A stretch of 55,852 bases of DNA from Actinomycetota bacterium (GTDB taxonomy: Bacteria > Actinomycetota > Actinomycetes > Streptosporangiales > Streptosporangiaceae). A program made the position numbers and the translations under genes. The notes under the pieces were generated by a model. The model saw only the letters and a list, made by a program, of their open reading frames with translations, was not told the origin of the DNA and searched no databases. Positions within the stretch are counted from its first letter, which is position 1. Every line of letters starts with the position of its first letter. Below are positions 7,366 to 19,802 of this stretch, piece by piece. The stretch covers positions 1 to 55,852 of the forward strand of contig JAJPIV010000091.1 of NCBI GenBank assembly GCA_021324595.1, in the 5' to 3' direction.

Positions 7366-9543
7366 GTGATGCGCGTCTGGCCGGGCTCGGCCTACCCCCT
7401 CGGGGCCACCTGGGACGGCTCGGGCACCAATTTCGCGATCTTCTCCGAGGTGGCCGAGCTCGTCGAGCTGTGCCTGTTCAGCGAGGACGGCGACGAGACC
7501 CGGGTCGCGCTGTCGGAGGTAGACGGCTTCGTCTGGCACTGCTACCTGCCGGACGTCGGTCCCGGCCAGCGGTACGGGTACCGCGTTCACGGGCCCTACG
7601 AGCCACGCCGCGGGCATCGCTGCAATCCCGCCAAGCTCCTCCTGGACCCGTACGGCAAGGCCGTCGACGGCGATGTCCGGTGGGATCCGGCCCTGTACTC
7701 CTACACCCCGGGCGGTGACCCGTCCGTGCTCAACCGCACGGACAGCGCACCGTTCATGCCGAAGAACATCGTCATCAACCCCTACTTCGACTGGGCGGGG
7801 GACCAGCAGCTGCGGACCCCCTACCACGAGACGCTGATCTACGAGGCGCACGTGCGCGGCCTGACGCTGCGCCACCCTCAGGTGCCGCCCGAGCTGCGCG
7901 GCAGCTACGCCGGGCTGGCCTCGCCGCCGGTCATCGACCATCTGCGCCGGCTGGGAGTCACCGCGATCGAGCTGATGCCGGTCCATCAGGCGGTGCCCGA
8001 GCCGTTCCTCGTCGAGCGCGGGCTCACCAACTACTGGGGCTACAACACGATCGGGTTCTTCGCCCCGCACCACGGGTACGCCTCCGCCACCGCCGCGCAC
8101 GGCCAGGTTGCCGAGTTCAAGTCGATGGTCAAGACGCTGCACCAGGCGGGCATCGAGGTCATCCTCGACGTGGTCTACAACCACACCGCCGAGGCCGCCG
8201 AGCTCGGCCCGACGCTGTCCTTCCGCGGCATCGACAACGCCGCGTACTACCGGCTCGCCGACGACGACCCGTCGGTCTACCTCGACTACACCGGCTGCGG
8301 CAACAGCCTGAACGTCCGCCACCCGCACGCGCTCCAGCTCATCATGGACTCGCTGCGGTACTGGATCGAGCAGATGCACGTCGACGGGTTCCGGTTCGAC
8401 CTCGCCTCGGCCCTGGCCAGGGAGCTGCACGACGTGGACCGGCTGTCCGCCTTCCTCGACCTGGTGCAGCAGGACCCGCTGGTCTCCCAGGTCAAGCTCA
8501 TCGCCGAGCCGTGGGACGTCGGCGAGGGCGGCTACCAGGTCGGCCGGTTCCCGCCGCTGTGGACCGAGTGGAACGGCAAGTACCGCGACACGGTTCGCGA
8601 CTACTGGCGCGGCACGCCAGGGCAGCTGCCCGAGCTGGCCTCCCGCCTGACCGGCTCCAGCGACCTGTACGAGACCAGCGCGCGGCGCCCGGTGGCCTCG
8701 GTGAACTTCGTGACCTGCCACGACGGCTTCACCCTCGCCGACCTGGTCAGCTACGACCACAAGCACAACGAGGCGAACGGCGAGGGCAACCGGGACGGCA
8801 CCGACGACAACCGGTCGTGGAACTGCGGCGCGGAAGGGCCGACCGACGACCCGGAGATCCTCGCGCTCCGGCAGCGGCAGGTACGCAACTTCCTGGCCAC
8901 GCTCTTCTTCTCGCAGGGCATCCCGATGCTGCTGGCCGGGGACGAGCTGGGCCGCACCCAGCGCGGCAACAACAACAGCTACTGCCAGGACAACGAGATC
9001 TCCTGGGTGGACTGGGACGCCGCGGCCAAGCACGCCGACTTGACGGACTTCGTCGCGACGCTGTCCGCGCTGCGGCGCGCCCACCCGGTGTTCCGGCGGC
9101 GCAGGTTCTTTTCCGGCCAGGCAGGCGGCTCGGCCGACGGCCAGCGCGACATCGTCTGGCTGGGCCCCTCCGGCGCGGAGATGTCCGACCACGACTGGCA
9201 CGCCGGCCATGCCAAGGCCATCGCGGTCTGCCTCAACGGCGACGCGATCACCGAGCCGGGGCCGCGCGGCGAGCGGATCAGCGACGACGACTTCATCCTG
9301 CTGGTGAACGCCCACGGCGAGCCGGTGACGTTCACGATCCCGCCCACCGTCGGCGCACCCGGCACCACGTGGCGCGTGGTGGTTGACACCGGGCAGGTTC
9401 CGGCGCTCGCGGCCACCGGCGGGACGAGGCTGGCCGTTGCCGGAGGGGCCGTCGGCGGCGATCCCTCCCCAGGCGCACCGCTCACCGTCGGGCTCGCCCC
9501 GCGCTCGCTGGTCCTGCTGCGCGGCGCCCTGGAACCCTCGTGA
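7366..9543 (+). CDS. glgX: Glycogen debranching enzyme GlgX
   Basis: A 725-residue GH13_11 isoamylase-type enzyme that hydrolyses alpha-1,6 branches of phosphorylase-limit glycogen. The N-terminal CBM48-like domain includes PLGATWDGSGTNFAIFSE. Catalytic regions follow in order: DVVYNHTAE near residue 270, GFRFDLAS near 345 with the nucleophile Asp, LIAEPWDVG near 380 with the acid/base Glu, and VTCHDGFTL near 450. LLAGDELGRTQRGNNNSYCQ is typical of GlgX. GTG 7366 and ATG 7369 are adjacent starts with no clear Shine-Dalgarno. The gene is single, with no glycogen or trehalose partners in the window. Confidence 0.95.
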   Translation: MMRVWPGSAYPLGATWDGSGTNFAIFSEVAELVELCLFSEDGDETRVALSEVDGFVWHCYLPDVGPGQRYGYRVHGPYEPRRGHRCNPAKLLLDPYGKAVDGDVRWDPALYSYTPGGDPSVLNRTDSAPFMPKNIVINPYFDWAGDQQLRTPYHETLIYEAHVRGLTLRHPQVPPELRGSYAGLASPPVIDHLRRLGVTAIELMPVHQAVPEPFLVERGLTNYWGYNTIGFFAPHHGYASATAAHGQVAEFKSMVKTLHQAGIEVILDVVYNHTAEAAELGPTLSFRGIDNAAYYRLADDDPSVYLDYTGCGNSLNVRHPHALQLIMDSLRYWIEQMHVDGFRFDLASALARELHDVDRLSAFLDLVQQDPLVSQVKLIAEPWDVGEGGYQVGRFPPLWTEWNGKYRDTVRDYWRGTPGQLPELASRLTGSSDLYETSARRPVASVNFVTCHDGFTLADLVSYDHKHNEANGEGNRDGTDDNRSWNCGAEGPTDDPEILALRQRQVRNFLATLFFSQGIPMLLAGDELGRTQRGNNNSYCQDNEISWVDWDAAAKHADLTDFVATLSALRRAHPVFRRRRFFSGQAGGSADGQRDIVWLGPSGAEMSDHDWHAGHAKAIAVCLNGDAITEPGPRGERISDDDFILLVNAHGEPVTFTIPPTVGAPGTTWRVVVDTGQVPALAATGGTRLAVAGGAVGGDPSPGAPLTVGLAPRSLVLLRGALEPS

Positions 9544-9591
9544 TCGACAGGGATTTCTCCGCAGATGCCGCGCAGCCGATCCCGTCGATCA
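9541..9591. repeat. Imperfect inverted repeat after glgX (possible terminator)
   Basis: tgatcgacagggat (9541-9554, including the glgX stop) and atcccgtcgatca (9579-9591) form a 13-bp stem with one bulged A and a 24-nt loop. It sits between glgX and the next same-strand gene. It could terminate glgX or be a protein-binding site; there is no T-tract. Confidence 0.45.
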
Positions 9592-9625
9592 TGAACTCAG
9601 GCCCGAGCCCGCGGGGAGGAGCAGC

Positions 9626-10513
9626 GTGCGCCAGATCTACCCGGCCGCACCCGGCCCGGCACCGGAGCCGCTCGGGCCGTCGGACCCGCTGCGGCTGAGC
9701 CCGCCGGTCCGGCCCGGCCGCGCGCCGCTTCCGCCGGCGGCCGAAGGCCTCATCGCCGCCCTGGCCGCGGCCTACGCCAGCCCCGCCGGCCGGTGGGTGC
9801 GCGCCAACATGATCGCCAGCGCGGACGGCGCGGTCACCGCGCAGGGACGGTCCGGCGGCCTGTCCGGCCCGGCGGACCGGGTCGTCTTCACCGTGCTGCG
9901 CAGCCTGGCCGACGTGATCCTGGTGGGCGCCGGCACCGCCCGGGCCGAGCGGTACGGCACGATCAGGGCCGGCGAGGTCTGGCCGCACCTGCGGGCCGGC
10001 AGGCCCGCCGTCCCGCCGATCGCGGTGATCACCAGGCGGCTGGACCTCGACCCCGACGGGCCCCTGCTGGCCGGCTGGGGCACCGGGGCCGGCCCGGCGG
10101 CTCCGGCCGGGCCGGGAACCAGTGCCGGGCCGGTGGCCCGGACGATCGTGCTGACCACCCGGCTCGCGCCGCCCGGCCGCAGGAACGCCGCCGCCCGCAC
10201 CGCGCAGGTGATCATCGCCGGCGAGCGCGAGGTGAGCGCCGAGGCGGCGATCGCCGCGCTGACGCGCCTGGGCCACCGCCGGATCCTCGTCGAGGGCGGG
10301 CCGAGCCTGCTTGGCCAGGTCATCGCCGCCGGGCTGCTCGACGAGCTGTGCCTGACGATCAGCCCCGTGCTGGAGGGCGGCGCGGCCGGGCGGATCACGG
10401 CGGCCGCGGCGGGCTCCTGCGCGGGCCGGGACCCGCAGCGGCTCGCCAGGCTCAGGCTCGCCTGCCTGTTCGAGGACGACGGCTTCCTGCTCGCCCGGTA
10501 CCTGCGCGCCTGA
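9626..10513 (+). CDS. RibD C-terminal-domain reductase (pyrimidine reductase family)
   Basis: 295 residues from GTG 9626 with ggggagga about 6 nt upstream. It carries the RibD C-terminal (DHFR-like) fold: RWVRANMIASADGAVT near residue 55, LRSLADVILVGAGTARAERY near 90, and ILVEGGPSLLGQVIAAGLLD near the C-terminus. Members use NADPH to reduce a diaminopyrimidine in riboflavin synthesis or act on related heterocycles. It lacks the RibD deaminase domain and no rib operon is present, so the substrate is uncertain. It converges tail to tail with rbpA, whose stop codon begins at the next base. Confidence 0.82.
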   Translation: MRQIYPAAPGPAPEPLGPSDPLRLSPPVRPGRAPLPPAAEGLIAALAAAYASPAGRWVRANMIASADGAVTAQGRSGGLSGPADRVVFTVLRSLADVILVGAGTARAERYGTIRAGEVWPHLRAGRPAVPPIAVITRRLDLDPDGPLLAGWGTGAGPAAPAGPGTSAGPVARTIVLTTRLAPPGRRNAAARTAQVIIAGEREVSAEAAIAALTRLGHRRILVEGGPSLLGQVIAAGLLDELCLTISPVLEGGAAGRITAAAAGSCAGRDPQRLARLRLACLFEDDGFLLARYLRA

Positions 10514-10861
10514 TCAGGCCCGCTGCGCCTGCCCCTGGCGCAGCCGCTCCAGCGCCTCGGCGAGGATCGCGGCGCCATCGCGCGCCGACCGGCGCTCCTT
10601 GACGTAGGCGAGGTGAGTCTTGTAGGGCTCGGTGTGCGGCGGCGCAGGCGGGTTCGCCGGGTCGCGGCCGGCGGGCACGCCGCACCGGGGGCAGTCCCAC
10701 AGGTCGGGCACCGGGGCGTCGTTCGCGAAGCTCGGCACCGTCTCGTGGCCGTTGCAGCAGTAGAACGACACCCGGACCCGCGGCGCCGCCTCGCCTCGCT
10801 CCGCTTCCCCCATCGGCCCGGCACCGACACGGCTGCCGCGAATGGCGCTACCACTACTCAC
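10514..10861 (-). CDS. rbpA: RNA polymerase-binding protein RbpA
   Basis: A 115-residue RbpA, the actinobacterial factor that binds group 1/2 sigma factors and RNA polymerase and stabilises open complexes. Sequence order is the N-terminal SAIRGSRVGAGPMGEAER, the zinc-binding core FYCCNGHETVPSF with WDCPRCGVPAG, the basic linker/sigma-interaction domain PYKTHLAYVKERRS, and a helix ending LERLRQGQAQRA. GTG 10861 is chosen because homology begins there and aaagagg lies just upstream. The location directly downstream of secG on the same strand is the conserved order in many non-Streptomyces actinobacteria. Confidence 0.96.
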   Translation of the reverse strand: MSSGSAIRGSRVGAGPMGEAERGEAAPRVRVSFYCCNGHETVPSFANDAPVPDLWDCPRCGVPAGRDPANPPAPPHTEPYKTHLAYVKERRSARDGAAILAEALERLRQGQAQRA

Positions 10862-10957
10862 TACTGGCCTCTTTCTGACCTGACGCTGTTGAGGATGGCG
10901 CTGCTCAGCCCGCTGCGGTGACGGCGGCTCCCGGCGGCGGCACGGCCCGGGCAACCG

Positions 10958-11185
10958 TCACTTCAGGAGCAGGCCGAGCACGAGGATGCAGATGAACCAC
11001 AGTATGCCGGTGAAGATCGTGATGCGGTCCAGGTTCCGCTCCACGACCGAGGACGACCCGAGCGACGAGGTCATCCCGCCGCCGAACAGGTCGGACAGCC
11101 CGCCGCCCTTGCCCTTGTGCAACAGCACGAGCAGCACCATGAGCACGCTCGTGACGATCAAGACGATCGAGAACGCGATTACCAC
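10958..11185 (-). CDS. secG: Preprotein translocase subunit SecG
   Basis: A 75-residue inner-membrane protein with two transmembrane helices (residues 2-22 and 54-74), joined by a cytoplasmic loop containing LLHKGKGGGLSDLFGGG, the SecG signature. SecG assists SecYEA protein export. Start is GTG 11185, 24 nt after tpiA, so it is the last gene of the gap-pgk-tpiA-secG transcript. It is placed as in other actinobacteria. Confidence 0.95.
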   Translation of the reverse strand: MVIAFSIVLIVTSVLMVLLVLLHKGKGGGLSDLFGGGMTSSLGSSSVVERNLDRITIFTGILWFICILVLGLLLK

Positions 11186-11208
11186 CGGCTAGTCGTCCCT
11201 CCGGGCGA

Positions 11209-11997
11209 TCAGGGCAGCGCCTCCCGGTAACGACAGATCCGCACGAATCCCTCGTAGTCGAGACTGGCGCCACCGACCAGCGCGCCGTCGATGTCGGGCT
11301 GCGCCATGATGGCGGGCATGTTGTCGGGCTTGACGGAGCCCCCGTACAGGATACGCACCGCGGCAGCCGTGCCGGGGCCGTGCCGTTCGGAAATCCGCTC
11401 CCTGATGGCCGCGCACGCCTCCTGAGCGTCCTGCGGGCGGGCCACCTCGCCCGTCCCGATCGCCCACACCGGCTCGTAGGCGATGACGCTGGACGCCACC
11501 TGCGCGGCGTCCAGGCCGTCGAGCCCGCCGTCGAGCTGGCGCAGGATGTGCTCCAGGTGGCGGCCGGCCCGGCGGACCGCGATCGGCTCGCCGACGCACA
11601 GCACTGGCGTCATCTGATGACCGAGGACCGCGCGGGCCTTGGCGTTGATCAGCGCGTCTGCCTCGCCGTGATGCTGCCGCCGCTCGGAGTGGCCGACGAG
11701 CACGTAGCGGCAGTCCAGCTTGGCCAGCATCCGGGCGCTGACCTCCCCCGTGTAGGGGCCGTCGGGGTGCGCCGAGACGTCCTGCGCGCCGTACTGCAGC
11801 CTGAGCTTGTCGCCCAGCACCAGGGACTGCACGCTGCGCAGCGCGGTGAACGGCGGGAGCACCGCGATGTCGGCGGCGTCGAAATCCTTGTCGGTGAGGC
11901 GGAACGCCAGCTGCTGGGTGAGGGCCAGCGCCTCGAAGTGGTTGTTGTGCATCTTCCAGTTGCCCGCGACCAGGGGCTTTCGCCCCCCGCGGCTCAC
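11209..11997 (-). CDS. tpiA: Triosephosphate isomerase
   Basis: A 262-residue TIM-barrel enzyme converting dihydroxyacetone phosphate to glyceraldehyde-3-phosphate. Catalytic residues are visible: Lys in GNWKMHN, His in LVGHSERRQ, Glu in [11 protein letters not shown]. The phosphate-binding [10 protein letters not shown] and ALVGGASL loops follow. GTG 11997 overlaps the pgk stop in a GTGA tetranucleotide, indicating translational coupling. Confidence 0.98.
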   Translation of the reverse strand: MSRGGRKPLVAGNWKMHNNHFEALALTQQLAFRLTDKDFDAADIAVLPPFTALRSVQSLVLGDKLRLQYGAQDVSAHPDGPYTGEVSARMLAKLDCRYVLVGHSERRQHHGEADALINAKARAVLGHQMTPVLCVGEPIAVRRAGRHLEHILRQLDGGLDGLDAAQVASSVIAYEPVWAIGTGEVARPQDAQEACAAIRERISERHGPGTAAAVRILYGGSVKPDNMPAIMAQPDIDGALVGGASLDYEGFVRICRYREALP

Positions 11998-13202
11998 CGG
12001 CCGTCCCCCAGCGCCTCCAGGCCGGGCAGGGTCTTGCCCTCCAGGTACTCCAGGCTGGCCCCGCCGCCGGTCGAGATGTGCCCGAAGGAGTCCTCGGGGA
12101 AGCCGAGGGCGCGGACGGCGGCGGCGGAGTCCCCCCCGCCGACCACGGTGAACCCGGCGGCCCCGCTGATCGCCCGGGCTACCGCGCGGGTGCCCTCGGC
12201 GAACGCGGGGAACTCGAAGACCCCCATCGGGCCGTTCCAGAAGACCGTCCCGGCATCCGCGAGCTCGGCCGCGAACAGCTGGCCGGTCCGCGGGCCGATG
12301 TCCAGACCCATCCGGTCCGGCGGGAACTGCTCCACCGGGACCACCTCCCAGTCGGCGTCCGGGGCGAACGAGCCCGCGGCGGCCACGTCGACGGGGAGCA
12401 CGATCCGCTTCCCCTCCCGCTCCGCCCGTGCCAGCACCTCGGCGACCTCGCCGATCATCTCGGCCTCCACCATCGAGCGGCCGACGCCCAGGCCCCGTGC
12501 CGCGAGGAACGTGAACGCCATGCCGCCGCCGATCAGGATCCGGTCGGCGGTCCGCAGCAGGCTCGCCACGACACCGATCTTGTCGGAGACCTTGGCGCCG
12601 CCGAGCACGACGACGTACGGGCGCGCCGGGCTCAGCGTGAGCCGGCGCAGCACCGCGAGCTCGGCCTCGACCAGGTGCCCCGCCGCGTGCGGCAGCAGCG
12701 CGGGAACATCGTAGACGCTGGCGTGCCGGCGGTGCAGCGCGCCGAACCCGTCGCCCACGTAGAGGCCGACCAGGCCGGCCAGCGCCGCGGCGAGCCTGCC
12801 GCGCTCGGCATCGTCCCTGGCCGTCTCCGCCGGCTCGAACCGGACGTTCTCCAGCAGGCCGACCTCGCCGTCGGCGAGCGAGCCGGCCAGCCGCCTGGCC
12901 GACTCCCCGGCCACGTCGGCGGCGAGCGGGACCGGCCGCCCGAGGAGCTGGCCCAGGCGCTCGGCGACCGGGCGCAGCGACGGCCCGGCCGCGGCCCGGG
13001 ACGCGAAGTCCTCGCCCCGCGGGCGGCCCAGGTGCGCGCAGATCAGCACCCGGGCGCCCCGCCCGGCCAGGTCGGTGATCGTCGGCATGCTGGCCCGGAT
13101 CCGGCCGTCATCGGTGATCACCGCACCGTCGAGCGGCACATTGAGGTCAGCGCGCAGGAGCACGACGCGCCCGCCGACCGCCAGGTCGGAGATCGACTTC
13201 AC
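11994..13202 (-). CDS. pgk: Phosphoglycerate kinase
   Basis: 402 residues from GTG 13202 ([11 protein letters not shown]). Substrate-binding signatures are [11 protein letters not shown], the [10 protein letters not shown] loop, and [17 protein letters not shown]. The C-terminal nucleotide site is [11 protein letters not shown] and [15 protein letters not shown]. It transfers phosphate from 1,3-bisphosphoglycerate to ADP. The start overlaps the gap stop (GTGA, 13199-13202) and the end overlaps the tpiA start, so gap, pgk and tpiA are translated as a coupled unit. The frame stays open far upstream into gap, but that part is a shadow. Confidence 0.97.
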   Translation of the reverse strand: MKSISDLAVGGRVVLLRADLNVPLDGAVITDDGRIRASMPTITDLAGRGARVLICAHLGRPRGEDFASRAAAGPSLRPVAERLGQLLGRPVPLAADVAGESARRLAGSLADGEVGLLENVRFEPAETARDDAERGRLAAALAGLVGLYVGDGFGALHRRHASVYDVPALLPHAAGHLVEAELAVLRRLTLSPARPYVVVLGGAKVSDKIGVVASLLRTADRILIGGGMAFTFLAARGLGVGRSMVEAEMIGEVAEVLARAEREGKRIVLPVDVAAAGSFAPDADWEVVPVEQFPPDRMGLDIGPRTGQLFAAELADAGTVFWNGPMGVFEFPAFAEGTRAVARAISGAAGFTVVGGGDSAAAVRALGFPEDSFGHISTGGGASLEYLEGKTLPGLEALGDGR

Positions 13203-14209
13203 AGGCTGGCCGCCACCATCGCGGTCAGGTCGGCGAGCCGGCTGGAGTAGCCCCACTCGTTGTCGTACCAGCCGACCACCTTGACCTGGTCGCCGGACGC
13301 CATCGTGAGCAGCGAGTCGAACGTGCACGAGTACGGCGTCCCGACGATGTCGGAGGAGACGATCGGGTCGGCGGTGTACTTCAGGTACCCCTTCAGCGGC
13401 CCTTCCGCCGCGGCCGCCGCGTAGGCCTCGTTCACCTCCTCGACGCCGGCCTCCCGCTCCAGCTGGACGACCAGGTCGGTGACCGAGCCGTCCATGACCG
13501 GCACCCGCATGGCGATGCCGTCCAGCTTCCCCTTCAGCTCCGGGAGAACCAGCGAGGTCGCCCGGGCGGCACCGGTGGTGGTCGGGATGATGTTCTGCGC
13601 GGCGGCCCTGGCCCGCCGCAGGTCCTTGTGCGCGTAGTCGAGGATGACCTGGTCGTTGGTGTAGGCGTGGATGGTCGTCATCAGGCCCTTGACGATGCCG
13701 AAGCCGTCGAGCAGCACCTTGGCGAGCGGGGCGACGCAGTTGGTCGTGCAAGAGGCGTTCGAGATGATCCGGTGAGCCGACGGGTCGTACCGGCCGTCGT
13801 TCACCCCCATCACGATCGTGATGTCCTCGCCCTTGGCGGGCGCGGAGATGATCACCTTCTTGGCCCCGGCCCGCAGGTGCTTGGCCGCGCCGGCGGCGTC
13901 AGTGAACAAGCCGGTGGACTCGATGACGATGTCGACGCCCAGGTCGCCCCAGGGCAACGCCTGCGGGTCCCGCTCGGCGAGCCAGGCGAGCGTGCGGTCC
14001 CCGACCACGAGGCCGTCACCGGTGGCGCGGACGTCCACGTCGAGCGTGCCGAGCACCGTGTCGTACTTCAGCAGGTGCGCGAACGTCGCGATGTTCCCGA
14101 GGTCGTTGACCGCCACGATCTCGAAGCCAGGTGCCCGGCTCTCATGCACGGCCCGCCAGAAGTTCCTGCCGATCCGGCCGAACCCGTTGATTCCCACCCG
14201 GACGGTCAC
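13199..14209 (-). CDS. gap: Glyceraldehyde-3-phosphate dehydrogenase, type I
   Basis: 336 residues from GTG 14209 ([19 protein letters not shown], the NAD-binding start) with aagggg about 9 nt upstream. The catalytic Cys is in [12 protein letters not shown] near residue 155, and the C-terminal domain ends with [15 protein letters not shown]. It oxidises glyceraldehyde-3-phosphate with NAD and phosphate. It leads the gap-pgk-tpiA-secG operon, separated from whiA by about 200 bp that carry its promoter. Confidence 0.97.
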   Translation of the reverse strand: MTVRVGINGFGRIGRNFWRAVHESRAPGFEIVAVNDLGNIATFAHLLKYDTVLGTLDVDVRATGDGLVVGDRTLAWLAERDPQALPWGDLGVDIVIESTGLFTDAAGAAKHLRAGAKKVIISAPAKGEDITIVMGVNDGRYDPSAHRIISNASCTTNCVAPLAKVLLDGFGIVKGLMTTIHAYTNDQVILDYAHKDLRRARAAAQNIIPTTTGAARATSLVLPELKGKLDGIAMRVPVMDGSVTDLVVQLEREAGVEEVNEAYAAAAAEGPLKGYLKYTADPIVSSDIVGTPYSCTFDSLLTMASGDQVKVVGWYDNEWGYSSRLADLTAMVAASL

Positions 14210-14407
14210 GCGGTGCTCCCCTTCGCCTCGTAGCTGCCTGCCGCGCCGCTGGCCAGCGGCGGGACCGGAGCGCGCAGGCCGCGCCTCACGCGCACGATAA
14301 CATCGTGCCCGCACCGCGCCCAGCGCCAACGTCCCCCGCCGGCATGGCCCAACGTCCCGGCCCAGCGGGCCGTGGGGGCCGGGCTCGGGCGCGCCGACGC
14401 CCGGCGC

Positions 14408-15385
14408 TCAGGGCAGCATGTCCGGGGTGAGCTGCGCCTCAGTGGTGGGCACGCCGAGCTCGATCGCCCGCCGGTCGGCGAGCGCGAGCAGCCGCCGGAT
14501 CCGCCCGGCGATCGCGTCCTTGGTCAGCGGCGGGTCGGCGAGCTGGCCGAGCTCCTCCAGGCTCGCCTGGCGGTGCCTCATCCGCAGCTGCCCGGCCGCG
14601 ATCAGGTGCCCGGGGGCGTCGTCGCCGAGGATCTCCAGCGCTCGCTCCACCCGGGCGCCGGCGGCGACCGCTGCCCGCGCGCTCCGGCGCAGGTTCGCGT
14701 CGTCGAAGTTCGCCAGCCGGTTGGCGGTCCCCCGGACGGCGCGCCGGACTCGGCGCTCCTCCCAGGCGAGCACGGCGCCGTGCGCGCCGAGCCGGGTGAG
14801 GATCGCGCTGATCGCATCCCCGTCGCGGATCACCACGCGGTCGACCCCCCGCACGTCACGGGCCTTGGCCGCGACCTTCAGCCGCCGCGCCGCGCCCACC
14901 ATCGCGAGCGCGACCTCCGGGCCCGGGCAGGTCAGCTCCAGCGACATCGACCGCCCGGGCTCGGTGAGCGAGCCGTGGGCGAGGAACGCACCGCGCCAGG
15001 CGGCCTCGCAGTCGCAGGCGGCGCCGGCCACCACCTGCCGCGGCAGGCCGCGGACCGGCCGCCCCCGGCCATCGACCAGCCCGGTCTGCCTGGCCAGGCT
15101 GTCGCCGTCCTTGGCGACCCGGACGACGTACCTGCTGCCCTTGCGCAGCCCGCCGGGCGCGACCACGATCAGCTCGGAGGCGTGGCCGAAGACCTCCATG
15201 ATGTCCCGGCGCAGCCGCCGGGCCGCCGCGCCGGTGTCCAGCTCGGCCTCGACCATGATGTGGCCGTTGCTCAGGTGCAAGCCGCCGGCGAACCGGAGCA
15301 GGGTCGACACCTCGGCCTTGCGGCAGCACGGCTTGAGCACGCTCACCCGGCTGAGCTCGTCCTTGACCAGGCCGGTCAGCGCCAC
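14408..15385 (-). CDS. whiA: Sporulation/cell-division transcription factor WhiA
   Basis: 325 residues. The N-terminal LAGLIDADG-endonuclease-like fold spans [19 protein letters not shown] through [15 protein letters not shown]. The C-terminal helix-turn-helix domain includes [37 protein letters not shown] and [12 protein letters not shown]. In Streptomyces WhiA works with WhiB to commit hyphae to sporulation septation; in non-sporulating species it affects division. GTG 15385 lies 5 nt after the yvcK stop, the usual rapZ-yvcK-whiA order. Confidence 0.96.
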   Translation of the reverse strand: MALTGLVKDELSRVSVLKPCCRKAEVSTLLRFAGGLHLSNGHIMVEAELDTGAAARRLRRDIMEVFGHASELIVVAPGGLRKGSRYVVRVAKDGDSLARQTGLVDGRGRPVRGLPRQVVAGAACDCEAAWRGAFLAHGSLTEPGRSMSLELTCPGPEVALAMVGAARRLKVAAKARDVRGVDRVVIRDGDAISAILTRLGAHGAVLAWEERRVRRAVRGTANRLANFDDANLRRSARAAVAAGARVERALEILGDDAPGHLIAAGQLRMRHRQASLEELGQLADPPLTKDAIAGRIRRLLALADRRAIELGVPTTEAQLTPDMLP

Positions 15386-15389
15386 GCTC

Positions 15390-16391
15390 TCACTCCCCCT
15401 CGAAGATCCGCCCGAGCGCGCCCGCGAGCCGCCGCGGGTCGTGCCGGTCCGGCCGCCCGGCCATCGCCAGGTCGGCGAGGACCAGCCGCCCGCCGAGCAG
15501 GCCGGTCGCCTCCTTCAGTTCCGCCACCGCGCCCCGCACCGCGGCCCGGTCGGCCAGCACGACATCGATGCCCAGCGCCGGGGCGTGCCGCGCGAGCACC
15601 TCCAGGTGCGCGCGCGGCGAGAAGCCGTCGGTCTCCCCCGGCTGGGGCGCCAGGTTCAGCGCCACCAGCCGACGCGCCCGCGTGGCGACCAGCGCCGCGG
15701 CCAGGTCCGGCACCAGCAGGTGCGGGATCACGCTGGTGAACCACGAGCCGGGGCCGAGCACCACCCAGTCCGCCTCGGCGACCGCCTGGACGGCCTCGGC
15801 GCAGGCGGGCGGGTCGGCCGGCATCAACGACACCGACCGTACCCGGCCGGTCGTCGTCGCGCAGGCAACCTGGCCCCGCACCGTGGTGACCTCGCCGGGG
15901 CGATCCGGGTCGATCCCCTCCACCTCGGCGGCCAGCTCGAGCGGGACCGATGCCATCGGCAGCACCCTCCCGTGGGCGCCGAGCAGCCGCGCGACCCAGT
16001 CGAGTCCCTGGACCGGGTCGCCGAGCAGCTCCCAGAGCGCGACGATGAGCAGGTTCCCCACGGCATGGCCGCCCAGCTCCCCCGACCCGGTGAACCGGTG
16101 CTGGACCACCCGGCTCCAGGTGGTGCCCCAGGAGTCGTCGCCGCATAGCGCGGCGAGCGCCATCCGCAGGTCCCCGGGGGGGAGCACGCCGTACTCGCGC
16201 CGCAGCCGGCCGCTCGACCCGCCGTCGTCCGCGACGGTGACGATGGCGGTCAGGTCCCGGGTCACCCGGCGCAGCGCCGACAGCGAGGCGAACAGGCCGT
16301 GCCCGCCCCCGAGCGCCACCACGCGCCGCCTGGCCGGCCGCGCCGCCCCGGCCCCGGGCACCCCGGCCCCGGGGACGCGCGGCTCACTCAC
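15390..16391 (-). CDS. yvcK: YvcK/CofD-like gluconeogenesis/UDP-GlcNAc-binding factor
   Basis: 333 residues. The N-terminal nucleotide-binding [36 protein letters not shown] and [13 protein letters not shown] identify the YvcK branch of the CofD-like family. YvcK binds UDP-GlcNAc and links carbon supply to peptidoglycan synthesis. The first 22 residues are Pro/Ala/Gly-rich and probably disordered. The start overlaps the rapZ end by 8 nt. Confidence 0.94.
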   Translation of the reverse strand: MSEPRVPGAGVPGAGAARPARRRVVALGGGHGLFASLSALRRVTRDLTAIVTVADDGGSSGRLRREYGVLPPGDLRMALAALCGDDSWGTTWSRVVQHRFTGSGELGGHAVGNLLIVALWELLGDPVQGLDWVARLLGAHGRVLPMASVPLELAAEVEGIDPDRPGEVTTVRGQVACATTTGRVRSVSLMPADPPACAEAVQAVAEADWVVLGPGSWFTSVIPHLLVPDLAAALVATRARRLVALNLAPQPGETDGFSPRAHLEVLARHAPALGIDVVLADRAAVRGAVAELKEATGLLGGRLVLADLAMAGRPDRHDPRRLAGALGRIFEGE

Positions 16392-17261
16392 GCCCGAGAT
16401 CGCGGTGCGTGACCCGCACTGCCGACCACGCGCCGCCCAGCCGCGCCGCGATCTCCTCGGCCATCACCACGCTGCGGTGCTTGCCGCCCGTGCAGCCGAC
16501 CGCGACGGTCACGTAGAGCTTGCCGGCCCGCTCGTATCCCTCCAGCGCGATCTGCAGCACCCGCGCGTACGCGCCGAGGAACTCGGCCGCCCCCGGCTGC
16601 CCCAGCACGTAGTCCCTGACCGGCTGGTCCAGGCCGGTCAGCGGGGCCAGGTCGGGCACCCAGTGCGGGTTCGGCAGGAACCGGCAGTCGGCCACCATGT
16701 CGGCATCGACCGGCAGGCCGTACTTGAAGCCGAAGGAGAGCACGGTGACCCGGACCGTCGCTTCGCGGTCGCTCCCGAACCGCTCCCGGATACGCGCCCG
16801 CAGGTCGTGGATGTTGAGCCCCGAGGTATCCAGCACCAGGTCGGCGTCGGCCCTGACCTCCCGCAGCCGCGCTCGCTCGGCGGTGATCCCGTCGACCACC
16901 CGCCCGCCGTCCTGCAGCGGGTGGGGCCGGCGGACGTTCTCGAAGCGGCGCACCAGGGTCTCGTCGCTGGCCTCCAGGAACAGCACGTACGGGCGCGCCC
17001 CGGCGTCCTGCAGCTCGGTGATCACCGGCTTGAGGTCCGCGGAGAACGCCCGGCTGCGCAGGTCCACCACCGCGGCGATCCTGGGGACGTCCGCCCTGGC
17101 CCGCCTGGCCAGCTCCAGCATCGTCACCAGCATCGCCGGCGGGAGGTTCTCGGCGACGAACCAGTCGAGGTCCTCAAGCGCCTTGGCCGCCGATGACCGG
17201 CCGGCGCCCGACATGCCGGTGATGATGACGATCTCGGGCGCCCCGCCGTGCTGTGCCGCGG

Positions 17262-17265
<4 letters not shown>
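16384..17265 (-). CDS. rapZ: RapZ-family nucleotide-binding protein
   Basis: 293 residues. The Walker A motif is [18 protein letters not shown] near residue 18 and Walker B-like sequence VVDLRSRAF near 67. The C-terminal domain has [28 protein letters not shown] and [10 protein letters not shown], typical of RapZ/YvcJ. In E. coli RapZ controls GlmS through small-RNA decay. In actinobacteria the partner RNAs are unknown but synteny with yvcK and whiA is strict. ATG/GTG 17265 overlaps the uvrC stop by 4 nt. Confidence 0.95.
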
Positions 17266-19346
<2,081 letters not shown>

Positions 19347-19352
19347 GCAGCC

Positions 19353-19358
19353 ACTCTA
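19353..19358 (-). promoter_or_regulatory. Candidate -10 hexamer for leaderless uvrC
   Basis: On the minus strand TAGAGT starts 12 nt before GTG 19346, the spacing expected for a leaderless transcript. The same hexamer and near-identical spacing occur before menF. Confidence 0.45.
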
Positions 19359-19430
19359 TTCACCCCGCGGCGGACCTCGGCAGCCTCAGGCCGCGGGTGA
19401 CGCCGGCCGTCCCCCGGCCGCCATCGGCCC

Positions 19431-19478
19431 CAGGTCACGCCGTCAGTCCCAGGTCACGCCGTCAGTCCCAGGTCACGC
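19431..19478. repeat. 19-bp direct repeat (about 2.5 copies) at the cupin 3' end
   Basis: caggtcacgccgtcagtcc occurs at 19431-19449 and 19450-19468, and a third partial copy (caggtcacgc) runs into the cupin stop codon at 19473. The duplicated unit lies in the 126-bp gap between cupin and uvrC. Confidence 0.85.
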
Positions 19479-19802
19479 CCGTGACCCTTCCGCGGGGGCG
19501 AACATGACGATCACGGCGAGGTCGGCGGTCACCCCGGTGAAGCGGTGCGGCTCGCCGGCCGGGACGTAGATCACCGAGCCGGGGCCGACCGGGACCCGCT
19601 CGCCGCCCGCCTCGAACGACGCCCGGCCCGCGGTCACCACGTACACCTCGTCCTCGGTGTGCGGTTCCTGTTCGTCCGCGCCGTCGGCCGGGATCGAGTA
19701 CGTGCCGACGCTGAGGTCCGCCACGCGCAGCTGCTCGGCCCAGTGCGCGCCGCCCGGCTCGTCCGGCCTGGTGAACTCCCCCGCCCCGGTGATCACCCGC
19801 AT
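19473..19802 (-). CDS. Cupin-domain protein
   Basis: 109 residues from ATG 19802 with ggaggcacgg upstream. A single double-stranded beta-helix domain is visible: HTEDEVYVVTAGRASFEAGG matches the GX5HXHX3,4E cupin motif 1 (only one His, with Glu/Asp). GPGSVIYVPAGEPHRFTGV matches motif 2 with its metal His. Small single-domain cupins may be sugar isomerases, dioxygenases or ligand sensors; the substrate cannot be inferred. It is adjacent to uvrC on the same strand but separated by the 19-bp repeats. Confidence 0.8.
   Translation of the reverse strand: MRVITGAGEFTRPDEPGGAHWAEQLRVADLSVGTYSIPADGADEQEPHTEDEVYVVTAGRASFEAGGERVPVGPGSVIYVPAGEPHRFTGVTADLAVIVMFAPAEGSRA

Noticed and set aside
14210-14329. 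40-residue N-terminal extension of gap
   Set aside because: Basic, low-complexity sequence with no homology; GTG 14209 has a Shine-Dalgarno and the family N-terminus.
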